NCBI GenBank assembly: GCA_002414905.1
Contig: DIAY01000155.1
Coordinates: 1 to 26,267 of the forward strand
DNA: 26,267 nucleotides
Source: Holophagales bacterium UBA5066
GTDB taxonomy: Bacteria; Acidobacteriota; Thermoanaerobaculia; UBA5066
Direction: 5' to 3'
Below are positions 8,237 to 15,447 of the stretch, piece by piece (position 1 is the first letter of the stretch; each line of letters opens with the position of its first letter). Both the position numbers and the translations under genes were made by a program. The notes under the pieces are model-generated. The model saw only the letters and a program-made list of their open reading frames with translations, did no database searches and had not been told where the DNA came from.

Positions 8237-8620
8237 ATGTCCCAGAGGCAACGGACAATCCTGATCGTCGACGACGAGGAGGACGTCCTCGACCTGCTCC
8301 AGCTCGTCTTCGAGACGAGCGGGTTCGGGGTGAGGCGTGCCTCGACCGGGAAGTCCGCGGTCTCGAGCGCCTACGAGCAGCCCCCCGACGTCGTTCTCCT
8401 CGACGTGATGATGCCCGAGATGGACGGCTGGCAGGTTCTTCGAACCCTCAAGGGGGACGAGCGGACCCGGCACATACCGGTCGTCATGCTCTCCGCCCGC
8501 GCGGAACGGCGCGACAAGATGATTGGCCTGCAGGAGGGCGCGGAAGGCTACATCGCCAAGCCGTTCTCCCCCGCCGAGGTCGTCCGCGAGGTTCAGAGCT
8601 TCCTCGAGCGGGGCCCGTGA
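8237..8620 (+). CDS. Single-domain response regulator (CheY-like)
   Basis: 127 residues made only of a receiver domain. Acidic D12-D13 lie in ILIVDDEEDV, phospho-acceptor D56 in VVLLDVMMPEMDGW, a Ser in VMLSARAE fills the Thr/Ser switch position, and K108 lies in YIAKPFSP. With no DNA-binding or enzymatic output, it must act through a partner protein. GAGGAGGGA upstream gives a good ribosome site. Its TGA overlaps the GTG of the EAL gene, so the two are made together and may interact. It lies 72 bases after the hybrid kinase, a likely phosphodonor. The substrate of this regulator cannot be read from sequence. Confidence 0.94.
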   Translation: MSQRQRTILIVDDEEDVLDLLQLVFETSGFGVRRASTGKSAVSSAYEQPPDVVLLDVMMPEMDGWQVLRTLKGDERTRHIPVVMLSARAERRDKMIGLQEGAEGYIAKPFSPAEVVREVQSFLERGP

Positions 8621-9942
8621 GCGTCCGGGGGCCGGCGTCGGGTGAGCTCTTCGACTCCGCGTCGATGCGTGCGGAGTGGCTTCAGAACCGGGCTCGACTC
8701 CACGATCTGGCCACCGGCCTTCCCACGCTTCCTGCCGTCGTCGACGACGTCCGCCGCCAGCTCGAGGACAACGGATCGATCGCCCTCCTCGCCTTCGCCC
8801 TCGCAACCGAGAGGCAGGTCGAGGAGATCTGGGGCTGGCAGTTCTACGACGAGCTGATCCGCGACTTCGTCGCCGGCCTGCGTGGCGAGGCCGAACGGGG
8901 CACCCTCCCCTCGGCCCTCTTCTGCGTCCCGGCCGTCCGGAGCGACGAAGTCCTCTGTTTCGTGCAAACGCAGGTCCGCAACGGCTCGAACGTCCCGGCG
9001 AACGAATGGCTGGCCGGCCTCGCGTCACGGATGGACAGTTTCGTCGCAGCCTTCCTCGCCGAGAGGCTCACCTCGGTCGACAAGTACTCGTCACACGTCG
9101 GGCAGGCCATGATCCACTTCGACCCGAAAGTTCGCGTCGAGAGAGCCGTCTACCGCGGGTTGACCGAGGCCCGCGGCGAGGTCTTCCGCAGGACGGCGAA
9201 CGCCGAGGAGCGGGGAACCGAGATTCTCAGGGCGATCCTCGCCGATCGTCAGATCGTCTCGCTTTTCCAGCCGATCCACGACCTCGTCGAGGACCGTGTC
9301 ACCGGCGTCGAGGCCCTGTCTCGCGGTCCTCTCGGGAGCGGCCTCGAGGACGCTGAACGCCTCTTTTCTCTCGCCGAGAAGGCCGGCCTCGTCGTCCCCC
9401 TCGAGCGCCTCTGCCGCCGGCGGTCGCTCGAGGAGGCGGCCCGGACGGGATGGGGACGGCTCGTCTTCCTCAACATGTCGCCGGCAGCGGCCCAGGATGC
9501 CGACTTCCTCGACGGAAGGCTCGTGAGAGAGGTCCTCGACCTCTACCTCGACCCGCGACAGATCGTCATCGAGGTGACCGAGCGGACCTACGCCGAGAAC
9601 CAGGTCCTCTTCGCGAGCGTCCTCGGCGAGCTCCGGAAGGAAGGGTTCCGTGTCGCCGTCGACGACCTGGGCTCCGGCTACTCGAACCTCTCTGCCCTCG
9701 CCGACATCCGGCCGGAGTTCCTGAAGTTCGACCACCTCTTCACGAAGGACATCCACCGTAACCGGATCAAACAGGACCTCCTCGGCGCGATCCTCTCCTT
9801 CGCGATGAAGATGGATACGCAGGTCATCGCCGAGGGAATCGAGTCACAGGACGAGCTCGAGGCCCTGCGCCGGCTCGGAGTTCCGCTCGGTCAGGGGTTC
9901 TACCTCGGCCGGCCCGGCCCGATCGACTCCATCGCCGCCTGA
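8617..9942 (+). CDS. EAL-domain c-di-GMP phosphodiesterase with degenerate GGDEF-like domain
   Basis: 441 residues starting at GTG 8617, in a GTGA overlap with the response regulator. Residues about 25-190 look like a decayed GGDEF domain: DLATGLPTLPAVVDDVR at 30-46 fits the domain's start, but the signature loop is replaced by RSDEVLCF near 108-115, so cyclase activity is unlikely. The EAL domain (about 203-441) keeps the residues expected for catalysis: E232 (EALSR in place of EALLR), N286 in FLNMSP, E322 in EVTER, D349-D350 in DDLGSGYSNL, K370 in FLKFD, E406 in EGIES and Q426 in GQGFYLG. It should hydrolyse c-di-GMP to pGpG in the cytosol. No transmembrane segment is seen. Input probably comes through the coupled receiver protein. 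Confidence 0.92.
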   Translation: MSVRGPASGELFDSASMRAEWLQNRARLHDLATGLPTLPAVVDDVRRQLEDNGSIALLAFALATERQVEEIWGWQFYDELIRDFVAGLRGEAERGTLPSALFCVPAVRSDEVLCFVQTQVRNGSNVPANEWLAGLASRMDSFVAAFLAERLTSVDKYSSHVGQAMIHFDPKVRVERAVYRGLTEARGEVFRRTANAEERGTEILRAILADRQIVSLFQPIHDLVEDRVTGVEALSRGPLGSGLEDAERLFSLAEKAGLVVPLERLCRRRSLEEAARTGWGRLVFLNMSPAAAQDADFLDGRLVREVLDLYLDPRQIVIEVTERTYAENQVLFASVLGELRKEGFRVAVDDLGSGYSNLSALADIRPEFLKFDHLFTKDIHRNRIKQDLLGAILSFAMKMDTQVIAEGIESQDELEALRRLGVPLGQGFYLGRPGPIDSIAA

Positions 9943-9957
9943 ACACGCGGCAGAGCC

Positions 9958-9985
9958 AGGGGCCAGGACCGAAGGGTCCGCCCCT
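9958..9985. terminator. Bulged hairpin between convergent genes
   Basis: AGGGGC (9958-9963) pairs with GCCCCT (9980-9985) and GGACC with GGTCC around a GAAG loop; a CA bulge separates the two helices. It lies between the ends of the EAL gene and the PLP-enzyme gene and could stop transcription from either side. There is no long T tract on either strand. Confidence 0.5.
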
Positions 9986-10039
9986 CCATGAATCGACCTC
10001 TTCGGGAATTCTCGGGCACGGTCCCCTTCGGAGGCTCCC

Positions 10040-11296
10040 TCAGACCCGCGCAATGTCGCGCAGGGCCTCTCCAAGCCGACGGATCTCTTCGGGCGTGTTG
10101 TAGTGGACGGCGCCGACGCGGACCATTCCGCCCTTGCCTTCGAGGCCGAGCCGTTCCGTGACGCCGACCGCGTAGTAGTTCCCGTCCCAGACGCGGAATC
10201 CGCGTCGCCCCAGCTCTTCCGCGATCGTCCTCGGGTGGTGGCCGTCGAGCGTGAAGGAGAAGGTCGGGACCCGCTCGCCGAATCGGATCGGGTCGGTGAT
10301 GCCGCGGATCGTCAGCCCCGGAACGACGGCGAGCGCCTCGACGAGCGTGCGGGAAAGGGTCTCCTCGAAGGCGTGAATCGCGGACATCGCCGACTTGAGC
10401 GCAAGCCGCCGGCCGGCATGACGGTTCGCGAGAGTCTCGCGGAACCCGCCCCCGAACTCTTCGCCGGCCCAGGCGAGGTACTCGAGCGCACCGAGCGTCC
10501 CGGCGACGGCCTCGAAGCTCTGCGTCCCCGTCTCCCAGCGGTCGGGCGGCGCGTCGCCGGCCGGACGGACCTTGTAGGCGAACGTCCGCTCGAGGAGCTC
10601 GTGCCGGCCCCAGAGGATGCCGAGGTGCGGGCCGAAGAACTTGTAGGCCGAGCAGGCGAGGAAGTCGACTCCCGCGGCGACGACGTCGATCGGACCGTGC
10701 GGGGCATAGTGGACGGCGTCGACGTAGAGAAGAGCCCCGACCGCGTGCGCGGCCTCGGCCGCTCCCGCGACGTCGTTCACCGTTCCGACGGAGTTCGAAG
10801 CCCAGCCGACCGCGACGAGCCTCGTCCGCTCGCAGAGGAGTCCCTTCAGATTCTCGACGCTCCAGGTGCAGTCAGCCGGGTCGAAGTCGAGCCAGCGCAC
10901 CACAGCGCCACGGTCCGCGGCCGCGAGGAGCCAGGGTGAGACGTTCGCATCGTGGTCGAGACGCGTCAGGACGACCTCGTCCCCGGGCTTCCAGCTGCGC
11001 GAAAGGCTCCGCGCCATCTGGAACGTCAGCGTCGTCATGTTCGGCCCGAAGACGACCTCCTCGGAGCGCGCGGCGCCGAGGAAGTCGGCGACCGCGGATC
11101 GCGCCTCGGCCACGACGGCGTCGGAAGCGCGGCCCGTCGGAAAGGCGCCTCCGTGGTTTGCGTTCGTCTCGTGGAGGTACCGGACGATCCGGTCGGTCAC
11201 CCCGCGAGGGACCTGTGTGCCGCCCGGATTGTCGAGGATCACGTCGCCTAAGGCCAGGGCGGGAAAGCGGGAGCGGATCGCTTCGAGATCGACCAT
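10040..11296 (-). CDS. Cysteine-desulfurase-like PLP enzyme (class V aminotransferase, VC1184-type)
   Basis: 418 residues of fold type I PLP enzyme. The Schiff-base lysine is K219 in SAYKFFGPHLG; D193 and H196 in YVDAVHYAPHG are the usual cofactor contacts, and LDNPGGTQVP at 21-30 is the family's N-terminal mark. The C-terminal RVWDGNYYAVGV segment occupies the region where IscS/SufS proteins carry the loop with catalytic Cys, and no Cys is present there. This matches the 'cysteine desulfurase-like, VC1184' group, whose reaction is unknown, so calling it IscS or SufS would be wrong. It lies 23 bases after rarA on the same strand. TAACCT is six bases before the ATG. Confidence 0.87.
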   Translation of the reverse strand: MVDLEAIRSRFPALALGDVILDNPGGTQVPRGVTDRIVRYLHETNANHGGAFPTGRASDAVVAEARSAVADFLGAARSEEVVFGPNMTTLTFQMARSLSRSWKPGDEVVLTRLDHDANVSPWLLAAADRGAVVRWLDFDPADCTWSVENLKGLLCERTRLVAVGWASNSVGTVNDVAGAAEAAHAVGALLYVDAVHYAPHGPIDVVAAGVDFLACSAYKFFGPHLGILWGRHELLERTFAYKVRPAGDAPPDRWETGTQSFEAVAGTLGALEYLAWAGEEFGGGFRETLANRHAGRRLALKSAMSAIHAFEETLSRTLVEALAVVPGLTIRGITDPIRFGERVPTFSFTLDGHHPRTIAEELGRRGFRVWDGNYYAVGVTERLGLEGKGGMVRVGAVHYNTPEEIRRLGEALRDIARV

Positions 11297-11302
11297 CCCG
11301 GA

Positions 11303-11308
11303 AGGTTA
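11303..11308 (-). promoter_or_regulatory. Candidate -10 box (TAACCT) before the PLP-enzyme gene
   Basis: TAACCT lies six bases before the ATG at 11296, inside the 23-base gap after rarA. No Shine-Dalgarno and no -35 are seen. It would give the gene its own leaderless transcript. Confidence 0.4.
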
Positions 11309-11319
11309 GCGCGGACCCG

Positions 11320-12675
11320 TCAGGAGCGCTTCGTCTCCTTTGAGATTCTCTGGCGCAGGCCGCGCAGCTCCTCGAGGCGCCGCTTCAGGTCCGCCTCCCG
11401 CCCCGCCCCTTTCGGATCGTAGTAGCGACGGCCGGAGACCGCGTCGGGAAGGCACGTCAGCCCCGCCGTCCCTTGTGCCGTATCGTGCGCGTAAACGTAC
11501 CCCTGTCCGTATCCCTCCGACCTCATCAGGCGCGTCGGCGCGTTCAGGATCGCCTTCGGCGGCGGCTCGTTCGGGCGGTCGGCCACGTCCCTGGCCGCCG
11601 CGGAGTAGGCGGTGTAGAGCGCGTTCGACTTGGGGGCGAGCGCGAGGTAGACCGCCGCCTCGGCGAGCGCCAGCGCCCCCTCGGGCATCCCGAGGAAGTG
11701 AACCGCATCGCGCGCGGCCATCGCGAGACGGAGCGCGTTCGGGTCGGCGAGGCCGACGTCCTCGGTCGAGGCGCGGACGAGCCGGCGGGCCACGAAGAGC
11801 GGATCCTCCCCCGCCTCCAGCATCCGCGCGAGCCAGTAGATCGACGCGTCGGCGTCGGAATCGCGGATCGACTTGTGGAGCGCCGAGATGAGGTTGTAGT
11901 GCTCTTCTCCGGACTTGTCGAAGAGGAGGGACTTCCGCGAGTAGATCTCGCCGAGGAGCGTCGCCGTCAGGACGGCTCCCTCTCCGGAATGCTCCGCTGC
12001 GGTCTCGAGAGCGTTCAGGGCGCGGCGGGCGTCCCCGTCGGAGAAGCCGACGAGCCAGTCGACGGACCCTTCACCGAGCGAGACCCGCCCGCCGAGGCCA
12101 CGCGCCGGGTCTTCCACGGCGGAACGGAGGATCTCGCCGAGATCCTCTCTCGAGAGCGGCGGCAGGACGACGACGCGCATCCGCGAGAGGAGCGCGCCGT
12201 TCAGCTCGAACGACGGGTTCTCGGTCGTGGCACCGACGAGCGTCGCCGCGCCCGACTCGACGTATGGCAGGAAGACGTCCTGCTGGGCCCGGTTGAAGCG
12301 GTGGATCTCGTCGACGAAGAGAAGCGTCCGTTCCCCACGCGCCGCGAGCCGCTGCGATTCCTCGAGGACCTCGCGAATCTCCTTCACCCCCGCCACGACG
12401 GCGGAGAACGCGAGGAACCGGGACTTCGTCCGCGCCGCGATGACCCCCGCAAGCGTCGTCTTGCCTGTCCCCGGAGGGCCCCAGAGGACGAGCGACGGGA
12501 CGCGGTCGGACGCGATCGCCCGGCCGAGCAGCGAGGCGGGGCCGGCGACCGAGTCCGGAAGACGCATCTCGGAGAGGGTGCGCGGCCGGACCCGCTCGGC
12601 CAGCGGCGCCACCGAGGGCAATGCCGGCCGGTCCGGGAGGTCGTCGTCGAAGAGCTCTCCGCTCCGGGACTTCAC
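11320..12675 (-). CDS. rarA: Replication-associated recombination AAA+ ATPase RarA (MgsA)
   Basis: 451 residues from GTG 12675, which overlaps the TGA of the TPR gene. It is a clamp-loader-like AAA+ ATPase acting at stalled replication forks. PLAERVRPRTLSEM near 24-37 is the conserved family entry. Walker A is GPPGTGKT (66-73), and Walker B with the following His is FVDEIHRFNRAQQD (120-133). Sensor 1 lies in LVGATTENPSFELNGALLSR and sensor 2 in SDGDARRALNALE. The C-terminal half holds the tetramerisation and MgsA parts: KSIRDSDADASIYWLARML, APKSNALYTAY, PPKAILNAPTRLM and the closing LPDAVSGRRYYDPKGAGRE. Length and motifs are those of a complete protein. The much longer open frame upstream is antisense and out-of-frame noise. 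Confidence 0.95.
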   Translation of the reverse strand: MKSRSGELFDDDLPDRPALPSVAPLAERVRPRTLSEMRLPDSVAGPASLLGRAIASDRVPSLVLWGPPGTGKTTLAGVIAARTKSRFLAFSAVVAGVKEIREVLEESQRLAARGERTLLFVDEIHRFNRAQQDVFLPYVESGAATLVGATTENPSFELNGALLSRMRVVVLPPLSREDLGEILRSAVEDPARGLGGRVSLGEGSVDWLVGFSDGDARRALNALETAAEHSGEGAVLTATLLGEIYSRKSLLFDKSGEEHYNLISALHKSIRDSDADASIYWLARMLEAGEDPLFVARRLVRASTEDVGLADPNALRLAMAARDAVHFLGMPEGALALAEAAVYLALAPKSNALYTAYSAAARDVADRPNEPPPKAILNAPTRLMRSEGYGQGYVYAHDTAQGTAGLTCLPDAVSGRRYYDPKGAGREADLKRRLEELRGLRQRISKETKRS

Positions 12676-13394
12676 TCTTTCGCGTGGGCGGCGCCGAGCT
12701 GCTCCTCGAGGCCCTGCAGGGCCGGGAGCCCGGGGTGCTCCGCCTTCAGGCGCGCGAGAGCCGCGTCCGCCCCCGGGTGATCGTGCTTGTCCATCGCGAG
12801 CACGATGACCTCGTTGTAGAGGGACTGCCAGTGCTTCGGGTCGACCGCGCGGGCCTTCCGGAAGAGCTCCAGCGCCCTGTCGAAATCTCCCAGGTTCCGG
12901 TAGGCGGTCCCGAGATCCGTCATGACGTTCACGTCGTCCGGGTGAAGCTTCAGCGCCCTTTCGTACGCGTCCGCCGCCTGCGCGTACTCGCGGGCATCGT
13001 AGGCGGCATTTCCGAGGTGGACCAGGGTGTCGTAGTCGCCTGGTTTCGCCGCGACGACCGCCTGCGCGTCCTGCAGCCGCTGCCGGGCTGCGGGGTCGAC
13101 CGCAGGCATTCCAGGTGTCGCCGTCGAGCTGCCGTCCAGGGGCGGGGCCCCGGTGACCCCGGCGTTCGGGTCGGCGCCCATCGCGGGAACGGGCGTCACG
13201 GCCGTGTGCCTTCCCTCGAGGGAGATCCAGGCGACGGCGAAGCCGACGAGCGCCCCGAGGGCCGCAAAGAGGATTCGGTCGCTCCAGCGGTGCCCCTGCG
13301 AAGCAGAAGCAGCCGTCTCGCGCTTCGATCGGCTCTCCTCCCGCCGGGCCGGTCGGGCCGCAGGAGGAGGGGGAAGGTGATCGTCGTGGCTCAG
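12672..13394 (-). CDS. Membrane-anchored TPR protein, probable CTG start
   Basis: About 240 residues. The frame has no ATG, GTG or TTG between the upstream gene's stop and the membrane helix. A CTG at 13394 overlaps that stop (CTGA) and is preceded by GGAGG with about six bases between, so I take CTG as the start. Upstream ATG/GTG options would lengthen the overlap to about 100 bases and add an Arg run that is only the complement of the neighbour's acidic tail. A basic, Pro-rich cytoplasmic segment precedes a transmembrane helix (ILFAALGALVGFAVAWISL, about 41-59). Then follow an Ala/Pro linker and about three TPR units (YDTLVHLGNAAYDAREYAQA, VMTDLGTAYRNLGDFDRA and a weaker one). Its function is probably scaffolding in the periplasm; the partner is unknown. 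It is coupled to rarA by GTGA. Confidence 0.8.
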   Translation of the reverse strand: MSHDDHLPPPPAARPARREESRSKRETAASASQGHRWSDRILFAALGALVGFAVAWISLEGRHTAVTPVPAMGADPNAGVTGAPPLDGSSTATPGMPAVDPAARQRLQDAQAVVAAKPGDYDTLVHLGNAAYDAREYAQAADAYERALKLHPDDVNVMTDLGTAYRNLGDFDRALELFRKARAVDPKHWQSLYNEVIVLAMDKHDHPGADAALARLKAEHPGLPALQGLEEQLGAAHAKE

Positions 13395-14152
13395 GGGGAA
13401 CCTCCGTCGTCGTCTTCGTCGGGAAGCAGCGTTGCCGACCAGGTCCCGGCGACCGGACCGATGGCCGGCGCGATGGCCGTCGCTTCCCAAGTTCCTGTGA
13501 TCCGCTTCGCCAGCGGTTGGACCCGACCGTAGAAATTCGCGTCGAAACCACGCTCGGAGTCGACACGCTGGAGCGACACCCTGTCGCCGATGAAGGTTCC
13601 GCGGAGCGATCCGCGGAATCCCCCGTCGAGGGCGTAGTCACCCGAGAGCAGCGTGCCGTCGAGGACGAGCCGGTAGACACCCCGGCGTCCGCCCGGGTCG
13701 ATGACGGTCTGCCACCGCCCTGTCACGGGGTCGGCCGGCCGGCGCGAGGCGGAGCGCCGCTTTGCGATCTCTTCCTGGAGCATGCCGATCCGCTGCGCGC
13801 GGTCGAGCAGGCGCGAAACGGCCGCGCGGCGGTTCTCCTGGGCAGCGCGCGCCCGCGCTTCGGCTTCCACGATCCGCTCCTCGTCGTCCCTGAGCTCCCC
13901 GAGCCCGGCCTCCTCACCGTTGCGCAGGCTGTCGAGCAGCTGCTGCCGTGCCGTTGCGGCCACGGCGTCGCTTCGCGAGGCCGCCGCCGTGAGCCGTTCG
14001 ACTTCCGCCAGGTCGAACAGCCGCGCTTTCTTCTCGAGGTCCAGCGCCACGAGCAGACTCTCCACCGAAGGGTCCGGCCTCGCGGCGTGCACCGCGACGG
14101 GCAGGCTCAGGAAGAGGGTCAGAAGGAGTCCGGCCGACGCTCGGTGCGACAT
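13391..14152 (-). CDS. Secreted protein with coiled coil and C-terminal beta domain, unknown function
   Basis: 253 residues from ATG 14152. A signal peptide is clear (MSHRASAGLLLTLFLSLPVA, cleavage probably after VHA near residue 23). Residues about 30-140 are Ala/Arg/Glu-rich helices likely to form a coiled coil. Residues about 150-250 are beta-rich with repeated Gly-Thr-Trp patterns (VTGRWQTVIDPGG, GSLRGTFIGDRVSL, ITGTWEATAI, VAGTWSATL), which resembles a small barrel such as a lipocalin-like sheet. The end is a DEDDDGG acidic tail. I do not recognise the family. The gene follows carD by 49 bases, and its stop overlaps the probable CTG start of the TPR gene. TATAGT lies seven bases before the ATG and no Shine-Dalgarno is present. 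Confidence 0.8.
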   Translation of the reverse strand: MSHRASAGLLLTLFLSLPVAVHAARPDPSVESLLVALDLEKKARLFDLAEVERLTAAASRSDAVAATARQQLLDSLRNGEEAGLGELRDDEERIVEAEARARAAQENRRAAVSRLLDRAQRIGMLQEEIAKRRSASRRPADPVTGRWQTVIDPGGRRGVYRLVLDGTLLSGDYALDGGFRGSLRGTFIGDRVSLQRVDSERGFDANFYGRVQPLAKRITGTWEATAIAPAIGPVAGTWSATLLPDEDDDGGSP

Positions 14153-14159
14153 CGTGACG

Positions 14160-14165
14160 ACTATA
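14160..14165 (-). promoter_or_regulatory. Candidate -10 box (TATAGT)
   Basis: TATAGT lies seven bases before the ATG at 14152. It is the best -10 match among the seven leaderless candidates but has no visible -35. Confidence 0.45.
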
Positions 14166-14201
14166 CGGGAGCGGCCGGGCCGCCGTCGCCCTCGTCGAGA
14201 C

Positions 14202-14723
14202 TCAGTGCGGCGAAGGACCGAGGCTGCGGCGCCGGGCAACCGACCGGTCGAGTGCGCGCTCGACGTCCAGGTCGACCTCCGCCTCGGCGGCTCCGCTGAC
14301 CTGGGCGATCTCGGAGACGATCAGGTACCGTGCCCGCTCGTACATCTTCTTCTCGCGGAAGGAGAGCGTCTTCTGCTTCTGTACCCAGTTCAGGTTCTTC
14401 AGGACGTCGGCGATGTCCGACAGGGCACCCGAGCGCATCTTGTCGAGGTTCTGCTTGAAGCGGCCCTTCCAATCACCGTTCGACTGGAAGCTGCCGTCCT
14501 CGAGGACCTTGAAGACGACGCCGACGTCCTGCCGCCGGGTCAGGGGCCTGAGCCCCACGCGGTCGGAGTTTCCGACCGGCACCACGACCTTCGAGTTGTT
14601 GGCCAGAAGCCGGACCTGATAACAGGGATGAGCACGGCCGTCAAAGAGCGAATCTTCAACGGTCTCAACGACTCCCACGCCGTGGTTCGGGTAAACCAGC
14701 TTGTCGCCGATGTTAAAAACCAC
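14202..14723 (-). CDS. carD: CarD/CdnL-family RNA polymerase-binding transcription factor
   Basis: 173 residues from GTG 14723, supported by AGGAGG nine bases upstream. I rejected the longer open frame, which runs through the tRNA. The N-terminal RNA-polymerase-interacting Tudor-like domain is VFNIGDKLVYPNHGVGVVE through about residue 60. The C-terminal helical DNA-binding domain holds SNGDWKGRFKQNLDKMRSG (81-99) and the family mark LSFREKKMYERAR (120-132). CarD proteins bind the beta subunit and stabilise the open complex at promoters, notably rRNA and housekeeping ones. The last 25 or so residues are a charged tail. The gene has its own consensus-like promoter and may lead the transcript that continues into the secreted protein, TPR, rarA and PLP-enzyme genes. 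Confidence 0.96.
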   Translation of the reverse strand: MVFNIGDKLVYPNHGVGVVETVEDSLFDGRAHPCYQVRLLANNSKVVVPVGNSDRVGLRPLTRRQDVGVVFKVLEDGSFQSNGDWKGRFKQNLDKMRSGALSDIADVLKNLNWVQKQKTLSFREKKMYERARYLIVSEIAQVSGAAEAEVDLDVERALDRSVARRRSLGPSPH

Positions 14724-14754
14724 CGGATCCGCCTCCTGCGCTATCGGGCCTGCA

Positions 14755-14783
14755 AGGTTACGCGGCCCTGGGGCAGGGGTCAA
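14755..14783 (-). promoter_or_regulatory. carD promoter (TTGACC - 17 bases - TAACCT)
   Basis: A -35 TTGACC (14783-14778) and a -10 TAACCT (14760-14755) are separated by exactly 17 bases. They would start transcription about 25 bases before the GTG, leaving room for the AGGAGG site. This is the only strong two-box promoter I found in the window. Confidence 0.7.
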
Positions 14784-14869
14784 TGGGAGGTCGGAACCCG
14801 GGAACGTCACGGCCCGTCCCTGATCACGAGAACCATCGCGCCATTCGCAAGAAAAGAGGGGTCTTACGA

Positions 14870-14955
14870 TGGTACCGGAGGAGGGACTCGAACCCTCATG
14901 AGCTTGCGCTCGGGGGATTTTGAGTCCCCTGCGTCTGCCGTTCCGCCACTCCGGC
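14870..14955 (-). tRNA. tRNA-Leu (anticodon CAA), CCA encoded
   Basis: 86 bases including CCA. The acceptor arms GCCGGAG and CTCCGGT pair with one G-T wobble. The anticodon stem GGGGA/TCCCC encloses loop CTCAAAA with anticodon CAA (reads UUG). A long variable arm (CGAGCGCAAGCTC) is as expected for leucine tRNA. The T arm is GAGGG-TTCGAGT-CCCTC. The D arm carries GGCGGAACGGCAGACGC. The gene lies 27 bases after the vanZ-like gene and about 85 bases upstream of the carD promoter, all on the same strand. Confidence 0.97.
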
Positions 14956-14965
14956 GCGGGCGGGG

Positions 14966-14974
14966 AGTCTAGCA
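14966..14974 (-). promoter_or_regulatory. Candidate extended -10 (TGCTAGACT) before tRNA-Leu
   Basis: TG-N-TAGACT lies ten bases before the tRNA 5' end. It has no clear -35, but an extended -10 can work without one. Co-transcription from the upstream vanZ-like gene is the alternative. Confidence 0.35.
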
Positions 14975-14982
14975 GCGAACGA

Positions 14983-15447
14983 TCAGGCCCACTCGAGGCG
15001 AACCGACGCATGGAGGTGCGCCAGGAGCGCACCCAGCCCGGCGCCGACGACGTTCCAGAAGACGTCGTTCACGTCGGCCGCGCGGGTCGGCAGGAAGAAC
15101 TGGACGGTCTCGATACCGACGCTGAAGACCAGGCCGAAGAAGACGACTTCGGCGTGGTTCCTCCAGCGCGCCCTTCCCCTCCCGTCGACGAACTTCCAGG
15201 CCAGAAAGCCCCAGACGGCGAACATTACGAGGTTGCCGACGAGCCCGAGAAGCCCGAGGACGAACCTGTTCGAGAGGATTCCGGCCTTGCCCGCGCTCGC
15301 CTGGAGGCGAACCAGGTCGTCGAAGGGGACGAGATTCGTGACGACGCCGGGCCGCCCCTCGACCAGGAGAGTCCCCGCCAGGACGAGCGCCGTGTAGGCG
15401 AAGAGGAGAAACCCCTGGGCACCCTTCCCGACGACGAGGCGCTTCAC
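14983..15447 (-). CDS. VanZ-like membrane protein
   Basis: 154 residues with about four transmembrane helices (about 10-30, 58-80, 98-115, 128-145). The family pattern is visible: NLVPFDDLVR in the first loop, GNLVMFAVWGFLAW in the second/third helix region, and ETVQFFLPTRAADVNDVFWN before the last helix. VanZ proteins raise teicoplanin resistance in some Gram-positives, but relatives are widespread and their usual job is unknown, so resistance should not be assumed here. The ATG overlaps the stop of the rhodanese-like gene (ATGA), so they form one transcript that may run on into tRNA-Leu. Confidence 0.88.
   Translation of the reverse strand: MKRLVVGKGAQGFLLFAYTALVLAGTLLVEGRPGVVTNLVPFDDLVRLQASAGKAGILSNRFVLGLLGLVGNLVMFAVWGFLAWKFVDGRGRARWRNHAEVVFFGLVFSVGIETVQFFLPTRAADVNDVFWNVVGAGLGALLAHLHASVRLEWA

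Noticed and set aside
12676..13680. N-terminal extension making RarA 786 residues
   Set aside because: The extension is an out-of-frame reading of the TPR and secreted-protein genes. Family similarity begins right after GTG 12675.
14724..15032. N-terminal extension of CarD
   Set aside because: It would translate through tRNA-Leu and the carD promoter. The CarD domain starts at GTG 14723 with a good ribosome site.
14983..15447. VanZ-like gene as a glycopeptide resistance determinant
   Set aside because: No vanHAX or vanRS genes are nearby, and VanZ-like proteins are common in sensitive bacteria.
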